DNA from: Tetranychus cinnabarinus
Lineage: Eukaryota > Arthropoda > Arachnida > Trombidiformes > Tetranychidae
NCBI GenBank assembly: GCA_022266195.1
Contig: WHVY01000003.1
Span: 11,222,001 to 11,286,000, forward strand
Reading direction: 5' to 3'
DNA length: 64,000 nt
Part shown: one piece after another, positions 11,790 through 22,243 of the stretch
How the letters are laid out: each line of letters starts with the position of its first letter
How positions within the stretch are numbered: the first letter of the stretch is position 1
Notes under the pieces: generated by a model
Databases searched by the model: none
Told to the model about the DNA's origin: nothing
Seen by the model: only the letters and a program-made list of their open reading frames with translations
Translations under genes and position numbers: made by a program

Positions 11790-13517
11790 TCATTTGTTAA
11801 CTTTGATAGAGGACGGTATCGATGTGGTAAACGTAGGAGTTTCTAGCTCTTCATGCTTCTTCATCTTGGTACCTTGTTGAAGTTTGTAATGGTTAATGAT
11901 GTCTTGATCGAATGGACATGATTGGGTGAAAGCGTCCAACAAGTACATATTATACATGTATCTCCATAAAGCATTAAACTCTTCTGGTATTTCAAATTCA
12001 CAAAAATATCTTCCTGCAACTCTTATATGTTGTAATCGAGGCATTAATTCACAATCAAAACAGCACATTGTATCACCAGTTAAAAATCTGGTTCCACGCT
12101 TTTCCAAATGTTCATTAATATTCCTGAGTTGACTCATCAGAGATCTTTTAGAAATTTCATCTTTCCTGGCGAACATCAACTTGAATTTCTGAAATCGAAA
12201 CAGTGAATAGGTTAAATGAAGCTGAATAATGATAAAAAAAATAAACAACTGGTGACAGTGAAATTATGCTTACACTGTATAAATTTTCGATGACAGTTGC
12301 TGTTTCTTTATCAGAGATGAACAAATTGTGACCTCCAGGAATATTTTTCATGATGTATCTTTCAATCTTTTCATTTTCCAGGATAGCTAAATCGCCATCA
12401 ACAAGAATGGGAGGTGGCGTTGAATCATATTTAGAACGAAAATCTGGTGGTGGTTTAAGCATATCCACAGTTGTAACCTGTAATGAGTCAAGAGAGTAAA
12501 AAATATTTACCACTATCAACTTTAAAGTGTTTAAGGAAGTAATTTATCATCAAAAAATGACGAACAAACAAACAACTAATGAATGTGATAAGCTTCAATC
12601 TAGCGTTGCTCTTATACACGATTAGTCACGGAAGAAAAGTAATAAAAATAATCAAAAAGAGCTTCATCATGTTATCATAGTATCAACATACAATGAGTGA
12701 CACAAATTAAACAGAATCAAACTCAGGTTTGATGAATAACCTGAAATTAATACACACCTTCAATGAGATTGTCTTCAACTCGGCCAACAGATAAAGATCC
12801 ATAAAATATTCTTGACAGAATAAACAGGCTCCTTTGCGACGTCCATCGATAGTTGATGCCTTTAGATGAATAAATAGATAATAAAAGTAAAATTTTGATC
12901 AATCAACATGATAGCAATAAATGTATCAGAGTTTCGGCGCTAAATAGGGTACAATTAATAACTCATATGCTTCCTATAAAGACATTTTAATCTAGTCTCC
13001 TTCAGGTATCCGCAAGAATACAATAATTACTCAAGGGGTGTCTCAAGGAGACACTTAGACCATAGAATAATGAATAACAAGATGGAAATTAAAATTCCTC
13101 AAACTAACAAGAATAGGATAGGTAATTAAAGAAGAGATTAAATTGATAGGTGCAAGGCTTAATAGCAAAACACTAATAAAATGGAAAGTGGAATTTTAAA
13201 TGACAAGAGAAAGTACAAATGTAATGAAAACAAATACATCTAAAAAATAACAAAACAATCAGAGACAAACTTACATTCAAAGTGCTAGTGTAAAAAATTT
13301 CAAAATTTTCAGTTTGGGAGGAAACCCGAGTGAAATAGAGTATAAAATTCAGATAGAATGATGTAAACAATTAATGACTAACGTTTGATCTTACAGCGAT
13401 TTTAAATGCTCTCTGGATTAAAATGCATTACATGGAGCAAATAAGTAGGCATGTTATACGGAAAAGGAAACTTACCTTGATGATGAGTTCTATTTCAGGA
13501 ATATCTTGTTCTTCCAT
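11790..13517 (-). CDS. Clic: Chloride intracellular channel protein (CLIC)
   Basis: Four exons on the minus strand: 13476-13517, 12758-12859, 12274-12477, 11790-12188. All joins are in frame; 248 aa, the normal family length. The second exon carries the thioredoxin-like glutathione site as CLFC, the protostome version of vertebrate CPFS, within the segment GACLFCQEYFMDLYLL. Other hallmarks are TVDMLKPPPDF, the cis-Pro PPILVDGDLAILEN, RFLTGDTMCCFDCELMPRL and LDAFTQSCPFDQDII. CLICs have a GST-omega-like fold and switch between soluble oxidoreductase-like and membrane-associated forms; in worms and flies they act in tubulogenesis and stress responses. The first exon encodes only 14 residues, so alternative N-termini are possible. 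The match to insect CLIC is very close along the whole length. Confidence 0.95.
12545..12670 (+). repeat. Diverged direct repeat, copy 2, within CLIC intron 3
   Basis: Partner of the copy at about 11166-11285, in the same orientation and with the same order of conserved blocks. It lies wholly inside an intron of CLIC. Confidence 0.55.
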
Positions 13518-13881
13518 CTTTCTTCTTGAAGTTCAAATAATAAAAACTATTTCCATGAAAAAATTGACAATAAAATAATCAAGAAATAACAGACTTAAAA
13601 CATACACTGATAGTGAAAAGTAAATTCATTAAACCTATCAAAATTTTTGTAAGAGTGATTTTTTGATTTTATACACTAATACCATCTGTTGAGTTTTTAG
13701 ATGTACTACAGTAACAAGAAAAATTGTCAATAGAAAAACAATTGTTTGTGACAAGTAACAGTCCAAACACATTTTTCTGTGATTTGTTTTAATTTTACTT
13801 GCAACTTGTTTCTCGTTTCTTCCTCTTAATTCACTAATTAACCAATTTTATCACCAAGGCTATCAACCTTTGGTCTTTATC

Positions 13882-14718
13882 ATGTTGAATTCCAAAGGAG
13901 TTCCAGCTGCACAAAAAGCACAATCGACTAGTGCTAAAAGGATTCAAAAAGAGCTTGCTGAAATCACTCTTGATCCTCCACCTAACTGTAGTGCTGGTCC
14001 AAAAGGTGACAATCTCTATGAATGGGTGTCCACCATTTTAGGGCCTCCAGGGTCAGTTTATGAGGGTGGTATTTTTTTCTTGGACATCCTATTCTCGCAA
14101 GAGTATCCATTTAAACCTCCAAAGGTTAGTTTTAACTAGATTACTTCGCTGTTTCTTTTTGTAATTTGAGATGGCCTTTTCCTTTGTTCGTCTCAACATC
14201 TTTTCTTTCTGTTATCATCTCTTTATTCCGTCATTCATTCGTCCATATTTGTTGCTCATTAAATTTCCGAATCCAAAGCCGAGTTGTCACTCTTTAGTTC
14301 GACTCTAGTTTTAAAATGACATAGATTGCAATTTGCTTTCAACTTTCTCTTTATTGTGATTTTCATTTTTTTTCGTTTTTTCCCTGCAGGTTACGTTTCG
14401 AACTCGAATATATCACTGTAATATAAACAGTCAAGGTGTTATATGCTTAGATATCCTGAAAGACAATTGGAGCCCAGCTTTAACAATTTCTAAAGTTCTT
14501 TTATCCATCTGTTCCCTGTTGACAGACTCTAATCCTGGTAATTACGCGTTATAATTGCATCTAATAAGACATGAGCATGTAATCTATCTATTCATTTTTT
14601 ATACTTTTTTCAATATTCAGCGGATCCACTGGTTGGTAGCATTGCTACTCAATATTTACAACATAGAGAGGAACATGACCGAATTGCAAGACTTTGGACT
14701 AAAAGATATGCCATGTAA
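13882..14718 (+). CDS. UBE2E: Ubiquitin-conjugating enzyme E2, UBE2E (UbcH6/UbcD2) type
   Basis: Three exons, 13882-14124, 14390-14537 and 14621-14718, give 162 aa with phases matching. The UBC fold is nearly identical to UBE2E/UBE2D enzymes: SAKRIQKELAEITLDPPPNC at the start, the oxyanion-hole HCN motif (YHCNINSQG), then the active-site Cys in GVICLDILKDNWSPALTISK, and the C-terminus AxLWTKRYAM. The N-terminal extension is about 17 residues, much shorter than in vertebrate UBE2E (about 50), but the core is E-class: it has TLDPPPNCSAGPKGDNLYEW rather than the UBE2D DLxRDPPAQCSAGPVGDDMFHW. It transfers ubiquitin to RING and HECT ligases. A longer N-terminus could be encoded by an unplaced upstream exon. 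Confidence 0.93.
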
Positions 14719-15128
14719 CTGAGATTCACATGTGTGTCACACAACTCCTTGTGTCACATTTATCAACTTTTCCTAAACATCACATGGAATTTCATGTAAA
14801 GCTTATATTTTTTATTACGTCTTAACTCTTTCCTATCTCTTTTATTTCATCCCCAGGCATATTATCTTTGTCGTTCTTGTATAATCAAGACTTGCAAGAA
14901 ATTGCATAAATTTATCTTATTTTTCCTTAATTCGACGCAACAATTTCTTTTTCCTTTCTAGGTAGATGTTAGTTTAAAAGTAGAGCTGATAGGCAAACAC
15001 ATCTAGTCAAGTAAATGTCCCATTAACAGAGTACCATTTGAAATTATATACACACATATAAATATATCTAAATTATATTTTCGATCAGTCTTTATCGCTA
15101 TTAAGACTTCAATGCGATTAAAATCAAA
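14719..15128. other. UBE2E 3' flank
   Basis: AT-rich DNA without coding signal, presumably including the UBE2E 3' UTR. Confidence 0.4.
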
Positions 15129-15487
15129 AGAAAATTTCTAACAGTTCAGCCGAATTCAGTGTTTATAGATTTTTGGTGATATAAAATTAAATTTGACTAA
15201 TCTTTGAACTTTTCTTTTTCTTAGTTCTCAATTTTACATATTGGCATGATTTGAACTTTGATGTGCGTCTGAATGGGAATCAATTTTGCTTGGTTAATTT
15301 CAAGCAATTTTATGATGATTACTTTGCATAAGCGCTCAGCTGATAAATCATGATGATAAATAAAAAATGACCATGAATGAACCGGAAAATGAAATCTATC
15401 AACTAAACGATGACCCAAACGAACCAAGATAATTGTCTGAGCGAAGCGAAGACTATAAAGTGAAATCAAAAATCTGTGTGTCGCCAT
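15129..15487 (-). pseudogene. Decayed copy of the vWFD-encoding last exon of the 36.6-kb gene
   Basis: DNA at 15129-15265 aligns by eye with 36505-36645. Both contain a CTAACAGTT block, a TTTA(T/C)AGATTTTT block, and a nearly identical run CTTTTCTTTTTCTTAGTTCTC (with G for A at one site), in the same order. Further up the minus strand the similarity weakens but remains at protein level. In the open frame 15221-15487, segments aligned to the vWFD residues QVFIPRSF, KDDFMSKRGL and SVSFFNSW can be placed, while the diagnostic CGLCGNFNG is lost. The frame lacks the cysteines and ends early by a stop. I read this as a non-functional duplicate; a rapidly diverged gene is the alternative. Confidence 0.45.
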
Positions 15488-15565
15488 AACTCAATTTTTA
15501 TAATAAAGATTTCCCTAAAATCTTAAAAATAAGATTATATCCCGCCAAGGGTTTGCTGTATAGTT

Positions 15566-15715
15566 TTTGGTGGACATTGGCCCACTCCCAAATTTTCATG
15601 ATTTTTTTACCGATAGATGGCAGCAACTGTCAAAACAATAGATGGCAGCACATTTTTCTGTAGCTATTGGCTACAGAAACCCACTTTTCCACCATTCTAT
15701 GGCCACCAAACATTA
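15566..15715. repeat. Small imperfect foldback element
   Basis: Imperfect inverted ends (TTTTGGTGGACATTGG on the left; the complement of CCATTCTATGGCCACCAAA on the right) enclose about 110 bp. Inside are two direct copies of ATAGATGGCAGCA (15613-15625, 15638-15650) and a perfect palindromic stem CTGTAGC-TATTG-GCTACAG. No target-site duplication was identified. Confidence 0.4.
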
Positions 15716-15777
15716 AATTTGAATTTTAAATTGTTTAATTTATATTTTATTTGAATTATTTAATTATTATTTAATTA

Positions 15778-15925
15778 TTATTATTATTATCATCATCACC
15801 ATAATCAACATCATCACCATAATCAACATCAACAGCAACAGCAACAGCAACACAACAACAACAACAACAGCAACAGCAACTACAACAGCAACAGCAATAA
15901 CAACAGCAAAACCGGCAAAACCGGC
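15778..15925. repeat. Trinucleotide repeats (ATT, ATC, CAA/CAG)
   Basis: ATT/ATC triplets grade into an impure CAA/CAG run. The minus-strand frame across it is a Cys/Val low-complexity shadow, not a gene. Confidence 0.9.
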
Positions 15926-15992
15926 AAAAGGTTTTATTTTTCATTTTTTTCATTTTTTATTTATTTATTTATTATTAAAATAAAGTTATTTA

Positions 15993-16640
15993 TTGGGGAA
16001 AGGGAGGGAAATAATAGAAGAGAAGAAGAAGAAAGGAGAAAAGATAGGGAAAGAGAAGAGAAGAGAAAAGAAAGGGAAAAGAAAGGAAAGAAAGGGAAAA
16101 GAAAGAGAAAAGAAAGGGAAAAGAAAGAGAAAAGAAAGGGAAAGAGAAGAGAAGAGAAAAGAAAGGGAAGGGAAAGGAAAGAGAAAAGAAAGGAAAGAAA
16201 AAGAAAAGAAAGAGAAAAGAAAGGGAAAGCGAAGAGAAGAGAAAAGAACGGGACGGGAAAAGAAAGAGAAATAAAGAGAAGAGAAAGGAAAGAAAGGAAA
16301 AGAAAGGGAAAGAGAAGAGAAGAGAAAGAAAGGGAAGGGAAAGGAAAGGAAAGAGAAAAAAAGAGAAGAGAAAGGAAAGAAAGGAAAAGAAAGGGAAAGA
16401 GAAGAGAAGAGAAAAGAAAGGGAAGGGAAAGGAAAGAGAATAAAGAGAAGAGAAAGGAAAGAAAGGGAAAAGAAAGGGAAAAGAAAGGGAAAAGAAAGGG
16501 AAATAAGTAAAGAGAAAGGAAAGAAAGGAAAGAAAGAGAAAAGAAACGAAAGAAAGAGAATGAGCAACGAAGCAAAGGGAGAGAGAAAGGAATTGAAAGT
16601 AAAAATGGGAAAGTCTACGAAGAAAGAGAAGAGAAGAGAA
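15993..16640 (+). repeat. Homopurine satellite (GGGAAAAGAAA-type units)
   Basis: Almost uninterrupted A/G on the plus strand for about 650 bp, built from short units such as GGGAAAAGAAA, GAGAAGAGAAAAGAAA and GGAAAGAAA in irregular order. Only a handful of C or T bases interrupt it. Long minus-strand frames here (Ser/Phe/Leu/Pro only) follow from composition. It directly abuts the Helitron region. Confidence 0.95.
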
Positions 16641-16721
16641 TTACAATTAACTTAATTAGTTATTTATTCATTATTTAACTTGCAAATTTTATGTATGCTA
16701 CTAATGTTTTTTCCTTTACAG

Positions 16722-19700
16722 GTAGGATGGCGGTTGTTGAACCAGGGACAAGGCGAGCCTATGTCGTTCCCTGGAGTATGAGTATGAATGAGCATTTCAG
16801 GTTACGGCCTGCCAGAATCCGGATTGAGCTAGCTCTCCGACTTAAGTAGAGAAAGGTGTATGGTGTAGGGGAACCTAACGTCAATTTTAGGAAAATCAAA
16901 GTAATAGTTAGTTAATTGACGTTAGCTTGAGCTTTTATGAAAGTGTATGAGTTGTAGTGCGATTGCACTAGGGAGAATTGAACAAAATCCCTGGTCTTCC
17001 ACAGTATGCTTTGGTTGCAGTTGTTTGTACTAATTTTTCTGTGTATTTTTGTTTCAGCAAATACCTATTGATTTCTTTTACTTATTCGATTACTTATTGA
17101 TTACATATTGATTATTACTTACTTATTACTTTTTTGTTTGATTATTGTTTTCTGTAATTCATTACTTATTGATTGCTTTTATTTGTTTAATTATTGTTTC
17201 ACTAGATAAAATGCCACGAATGCCTCGTCGATCTAATCGCACTTTAAGAGATGCTGAAACAGAGAGAAGAAGTCGTCCAAATGTTGCCCAAAATGCAGAA
17301 TCTAGACGCAAAGAAAGATCCGCAGCTAAATTCGATGCTGATATGAATGCTCTTCAATTCCGTTCTTGCATAATTTGCACCAGACAGACTCTTTCTGCAA
17401 AACCTACTGATAGTACGTGTTCTGTGTGCCGATCTAATAAGCGTTATCTTTTTACTATTGACAATAACATGCAGCCTGGTGAAGTTCCTGACGTTTTGAA
17501 GAATTTAACACCTATTGAAGAGCTTCTCATTGCTAGAATTCATCCTGTTGTTATATACTTCAAAATTCGTGGCGGTCAAACTGCTTACAGAGGGAATGTT
17601 ATCAACTTCCGGCAGAATATAACTCAACTGCACACACAACTGCCAGCATCAAGACAAGAGATGATGAAGGTTATTGTTGGTGTAAGAGAAGGAAATCAAC
17701 ATCCAGTTTTTCTTACTGTTCGATCAGCAGCTGTTCGTGCAGCACTGGAATGGCTTAAGATCAATCATATTCATTATTCGGATATTGTTATTAACCAAGT
17801 TGCATTGGATGATTATGAATCCAATCCAAATCTTGCTGATCTTCTAGCCCAGGAAATTGCTGATGCGCAGCCAATCAATGAAGCTGGAGATGGAATGAAT
17901 GAAACTTTCTTTCCAGTTTTAGATGCTTTTAATCAAGAGAACCAGATAAGAGCTGCAATGAATGCTGGAATAAATTGGCCAGAACAAGAACACTCTCCCG
18001 TTAATGAATTTACAACAGATGGTTACATTACACAAGCGTTTCCTGTTTTATTTCCATATGGGAGAGCCGCTCTCAACGCACCCAGACAACACAAAGTTTC
18101 TGCATCACTTTACTTTAAATATTTGATGTCATATGGTGATAGAAGATTTGCTAAACATTCCAGATTTTGCTTCTTTGCGATGAATTCTTTGCTACGATGG
18201 CAAGCGCTTAGTTGTAGTTCCATATTCGTTTCAAAAAATCAATTCAGGACTACTGATGCTAGCGATGTTGCTCAACGTTTGCTGAATGAACCCGCACTTA
18301 GAAGTTCTGTCATGGTTTATGCAAGCCAATTACGTTCCACTCAAGCTTATTGGAAGGCAAGAGCTGGTGAGCTGTTAGATATGGTCAATCAATTGGGCGC
18401 ACCAACCGTTTTCTTCACGCTTTCTGCAGCTGATTATCATTGGGATAAATTGTTCTCTCTAATCAGCCCTGAAACACCCGTCGAAGCAATGACAGAAGCT
18501 AATAGAAGACGACTCATGCACGAGAACCCACTTATCGTTTCTGAATTCTTCAAACAACGCGTTGATATCTTTGTAAAGACCATCATAAAACCTGTTTACG
18601 GAGTTATTGACTTTTGGATGCGTTTTGAATGGCAATTCAGAGGTAGTCCACATGTTCATGGTTTACTTTGGCTTGCTGATGCACCGAAACTTACAGATAT
18701 TGACTCATTATCAGATGGAGAAAAAGAAATTGCTCTTCGTTTTTGTGCAAAGCTGACTAAAGCTGTCAATCCGAACTTGAATATCCGCTTTGATGTACAT
18801 CCTTGTAGAAAAACATATTCTGAAGTCAATGATAAGGAAGCAGATCTTGATTGCTTACTCAACACCGTTCAACGCCATACAAGATGCGGAAATCATTGTT
18901 TAAGGAAGAAACGCGGTACAAATCGCCAAGTTTGTCGCTTCAATTTCCCCCAACCATTAGCGGAAACTGATGCTTTTGAAAAGGAAGATGGAGTAACCAG
19001 ATTCGTTCCTAGGCGTAATGATACTCTGCTCAATCGCTACAACGACTTCATTATACAAGTCTGGCGAGCTAATATCGATTTCAATGTTATCACGAGTATT
19101 GAACTCGTATTGCGGTACATCGTTAAATATGTAACTAAAGCAGAAATCGCATCAATGGACTTTAGTGAATTGGTTTCACAAATTTCTAGAAACTTAGCCG
19201 TTCGTTCTCCTGGAGATGCATTGATTCGTAAGCTTCTTCAAGCTTCTTTGTCTGGACGAGATTATTCTGCACAAGAAGTTTGTCATGTTTTAATGGGATG
19301 GCCACTCTACGAAGCTTCCAGAACTTTTGTTAACTTGAACTTATCTGCCGAAAAGTGGTCCCGTTTAAACTCCGATGAAGATGCTGATGCTTCAAATCTA
19401 CTTTTTTGCTATGCTAGGCGACCTGCCAGTGAAAATATCTGCCTTTTTGACTATGCAAAAATGTACAAAACTGTCCGCGGCCAAGTTCGTCGTAGAGATA
19501 AGGAAGTTATTGTGAGAGCTTTCCCCAGAATGAAGAAGTCATTAGATCCTGAAAAGTCTGAGTTATATGCAAAGCAACAAGTTCAATTGTTTGTCTCTTG
19601 GTGGACTTCAGCAGATAGCCTTAAGGATACAGACGTTCGAGGTGGTCCATACAACTCATGGCTTGATACTTATGCTTCTCTACTTCCAGAAGCATTGGAT

Positions 19701-21583
19701 GATATTGACTTCGGCCCGATTGAAGACGAATTTGAGGATGTTGAACCAGCAGATGGAGCTGAAAGAAATCTTGAAATGGCACTATCAAGGTTACGTCGCG
19801 GTATCGAGATTGAGAGACCGATTGGAGATAGGCTCGTGGATCATGCTGCTCAATGGGATGATCCTAGATATTTTGACTATTCTACTGAGGCTATCCAAAG
19901 ATTCATAGCTCAAGCAAGAAATGATAACATATCAAGACCAGATCAGGTTGATGTAAATCTTCAGCCTACACCTACTCAGCAAACAATCCTCGATTTATGT
20001 CAACTTCAGCTCAATGCTCTTTCTAATAGAGAAGTTCACGATGTAAAGAGAGTTTTAGTTCAAGGGAAAGCAGGCACAGGAAAGAGCTTTCTTATCAAAA
20101 GAATGGTTGAGATGATAAGTTCAAGTCTTGGGACTGAATCTATAAAAGTCTTGGCTCCCACTGGAGTTGCAGCTACTGGGATTGGTGGATCAACTTATCA
20201 TTCTTGCTTAAGATTTCAAGTACATTTTTCGGAACTTCGTAATAATGCTTTGAGAAGCTTTCAATTGCAGATGGAGAACGTAAAATTCTTGATATTTGAT
20301 GAAGTATCTATGATCGGTTTGAAAGCATTGAACAAAATCGAAAGGAGATGTAAAGAAGCTACTGGAATCAATCAAACATTTGGTGGTTTGCATGTATATT
20401 TCTTTGGTGATCTCCAACAATTACCTCCTGTTTTTGATGACCCAGTTTACAAAAGCAATGTCATCGCACGTGAATCCAACATGGGTAGCTTAGCATTTTC
20501 ATCGATTCAGCAGACCTTCAAGTTGACACAATCTATACGTCAACAAGCACCAGATCAAGCTGCTTTTAGAGATTTATTGGACCAACTCGCATTGGGTCGA
20601 TTTTCAACCGAAAATTATGATCTTTTGATGTCTCGCTTGATCTATAACCTTCCCCAAGAAGAGCGAGAGAGTTTCCGTAACGCTATGCATCTCTATTCAA
20701 CCAATCAAGAAGTAAAAGAACGTAATTCTCTTTATTTGGCATCTACTGGTAATCCTGTAGCACAAATGTTTGCTGAACACAATTGTGCAACCGCCAAAAA
20801 AGGAAATGATTGTCAGGCATCGTGTTTAGAAGCTGTATTGGACCTTTCGATAAATTCAAGAGTTATGTTGAGGCGTAACTTGAGAGTTGAAGCTGGTCTG
20901 GTTAATGGAGCGTTGGGAACAGTAACTGATATCGTTTACGACTGGGGACGGCGGCCACCTTCTTTGGCCAGAGTTATTATGGTTAAATTCGATCATTACC
21001 ATGGTAGATTATATGAAGATCAATCTTACTCAATCTTACCAGTAGAAGCTAGATGGACAGATAATGGAATCGATTGTACAAGACGGCAGTTCCCTTTAAA
21101 TTTAGCGTTTGCAATGACAATTCACAAATCACAAGGGTTAACATTAGATAAAGCTGTTGTTGATATTGGAAGAGTTGAAAGTTCTGCAGGTTTATCTTAT
21201 GTTGCTTTCAGTCGCGTTCGTAGACTTGCTGACATTGCCATTCCGCATGCTTTTCCAAGAGAGAGACTCAACAAAATCCAGGAAAAACCCATGGTTCGTG
21301 ATAGGATAGCGTATATGGAGAGAGAAAATCTTTATTGATTAATTTATTTGCCGTAAGTTTTTTATGTTTACATGTTAATTGCAAATCATTAATAATCCTA
21401 TTATTTCATTTCAGCATCTATTCACTTGATCCAGCTTTATCAAACCCTTAACTTCCAGCCATCAGTCTGGAGTTGGCTCCTGGATTGTGTAGGTTAAAAT
21501 TACACAATCCAGTTGTCAATGCTTTGCATGCTTCACCTCCTCGTGGTGCAGAGTGGTAACAATGATCTTAGGATCATTGGCTA
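16722..21583 (+). mobile_element. Autonomous Helitron-family transposon (ends approximate)
   Basis: Defined by the intact Rep/helicase gene at 17211-21338. The flanking non-coding parts (about 16722-17210 and 21339-21583) differ from the surrounding host DNA, being richer in GC and in small palindromes. They contain an 11-bp inverted repeat TAACGTCAATT..AATTGACGTTA (about 16877-16925), a 12-bp stem CTGGATTGTGTA..TACACAATCCAG near 21479-21512, and AATGATC-TTAG-GATCATT followed by GGCTAA near 21560-21583. The last resembles a Helitron 3' hairpin followed by CTRR, but the spacing is short and the next base is not T, so the true end is not proven. The 5' TC end was not identified. Confidence 0.65.
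17211..21338 (+). CDS. Helitron Rep-helicase (RepHel) transposase
   Basis: 1375 aa from ATG 17211; the frame is open further upstream but without a good ATG, and a CACTAG acceptor-like site sits just before the ATG, so a 5' UTR intron is possible. Domains in order: basic N-terminus; a CxxC..CxxC zinc finger (about residues 45-75); a Helitron-specific N-terminal region; the HUH Rep domain with HVH at 481-483 in GSPHVHGLLW; the two catalytic tyrosines in YIVKY (636 and 640). A Pif1-type SF1B helicase follows, with Walker A GKAGTGKS (952-959), Walker B DEVSM (about 1030), and the C-terminal motifs TIHKSQGLTLD and LSYVAFSRV. These are all the parts needed for rolling-circle (peel-and-paste) transposition, with no stop or frameshift, so the copy is young or under selection. 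Confidence 0.93.
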   Translation: MPRMPRRSNRTLRDAETERRSRPNVAQNAESRRKERSAAKFDADMNALQFRSCIICTRQTLSAKPTDSTCSVCRSNKRYLFTIDNNMQPGEVPDVLKNLTPIEELLIARIHPVVIYFKIRGGQTAYRGNVINFRQNITQLHTQLPASRQEMMKVIVGVREGNQHPVFLTVRSAAVRAALEWLKINHIHYSDIVINQVALDDYESNPNLADLLAQEIADAQPINEAGDGMNETFFPVLDAFNQENQIRAAMNAGINWPEQEHSPVNEFTTDGYITQAFPVLFPYGRAALNAPRQHKVSASLYFKYLMSYGDRRFAKHSRFCFFAMNSLLRWQALSCSSIFVSKNQFRTTDASDVAQRLLNEPALRSSVMVYASQLRSTQAYWKARAGELLDMVNQLGAPTVFFTLSAADYHWDKLFSLISPETPVEAMTEANRRRLMHENPLIVSEFFKQRVDIFVKTIIKPVYGVIDFWMRFEWQFRGSPHVHGLLWLADAPKLTDIDSLSDGEKEIALRFCAKLTKAVNPNLNIRFDVHPCRKTYSEVNDKEADLDCLLNTVQRHTRCGNHCLRKKRGTNRQVCRFNFPQPLAETDAFEKEDGVTRFVPRRNDTLLNRYNDFIIQVWRANIDFNVITSIELVLRYIVKYVTKAEIASMDFSELVSQISRNLAVRSPGDALIRKLLQASLSGRDYSAQEVCHVLMGWPLYEASRTFVNLNLSAEKWSRLNSDEDADASNLLFCYARRPASENICLFDYAKMYKTVRGQVRRRDKEVIVRAFPRMKKSLDPEKSELYAKQQVQLFVSWWTSADSLKDTDVRGGPYNSWLDTYASLLPEALDDIDFGPIEDEFEDVEPADGAERNLEMALSRLRRGIEIERPIGDRLVDHAAQWDDPRYFDYSTEAIQRFIAQARNDNISRPDQVDVNLQPTPTQQTILDLCQLQLNALSNREVHDVKRVLVQGKAGTGKSFLIKRMVEMISSSLGTESIKVLAPTGVAATGIGGSTYHSCLRFQVHFSELRNNALRSFQLQMENVKFLIFDEVSMIGLKALNKIERRCKEATGINQTFGGLHVYFFGDLQQLPPVFDDPVYKSNVIARESNMGSLAFSSIQQTFKLTQSIRQQAPDQAAFRDLLDQLALGRFSTENYDLLMSRLIYNLPQEERESFRNAMHLYSTNQEVKERNSLYLASTGNPVAQMFAEHNCATAKKGNDCQASCLEAVLDLSINSRVMLRRNLRVEAGLVNGALGTVTDIVYDWGRRPPSLARVIMVKFDHYHGRLYEDQSYSILPVEARWTDNGIDCTRRQFPLNLAFAMTIHKSQGLTLDKAVVDIGRVESSAGLSYVAFSRVRRLADIAIPHAFPRERLNKIQEKPMVRDRIAYMERENLY

Positions 21584-22243
21584 ACGAAGCGCATTTGATT
21601 TTTCAAACCTTGAAAATTTATTCAAATCATGTACACATAGAAAGCAGTATACGCCCGCTCAGACGTCACTGTTTTACAGTAAATCTAGTTATTTATAGCA
21701 TCTCATTGAAATGTATTCATTTATTAACTCATATTGAAGCCAATTAGTTAGAGTTAAATTTAAATATCAATTTGTCAAGTCCAAAAATTGACCTCTATTT
21801 GATTCAATTTGACCAAATGAATAAATCTTGCCAATGAATAATTTCTTACTAAATCATATCCATGAACTAGTTTGATTGGTTTTTTTCATTTTAACCCCAA
21901 CTTCATTAAGGTTATCGTTAGTTTTAGTGTTTTGATAATTACTACCAAATAATAGTTCAATGAATTGAACAAATGTTAAATTGACAAAAAGGTCTACTTT
22001 TTACACGAATTAAACGAATCCTTGAATAAAAACGAAACTTTAACGGTCCAATCGTCTCTTTTTAATTTAAACTCTTGAGATGTCTTGAAATGAAAATGAA
22101 AAAGCTTGATTGGTAAATGATTTAGTAATTTGCTATTTTTTAGGCAGGCATCATTAATTTTAACTATTACAAAAAATTGAAATGGCAGATTTACATATAA
22201 AGGTTATAAATGATAATTGTATACTTTAAAAAAATAAGCACTA
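21584..22243. other. Helitron to laminin interval
   Basis: No exon seen on the minus strand, although LG4-LG5 coding sequence of the laminin would be expected here if present. AATAAA on the minus strand at 21720-21725 could end the laminin transcript. Confidence 0.5.

Noticed and set aside
15961..16575. Long minus-strand frames (about 200 aa) of Ser/Phe/Leu/Pro
   Set aside because: They follow from the homopurine tract on the other strand, which excludes most stop codons; no domain and no start context.
21536..21600. tRNA-like start (GTGGTGCAGAGTGGTAA resembles an A box)
   Set aside because: The following stem is too long for an anticodon arm and no B box or acceptor stem pairing was found; more likely part of the Helitron 3' region.
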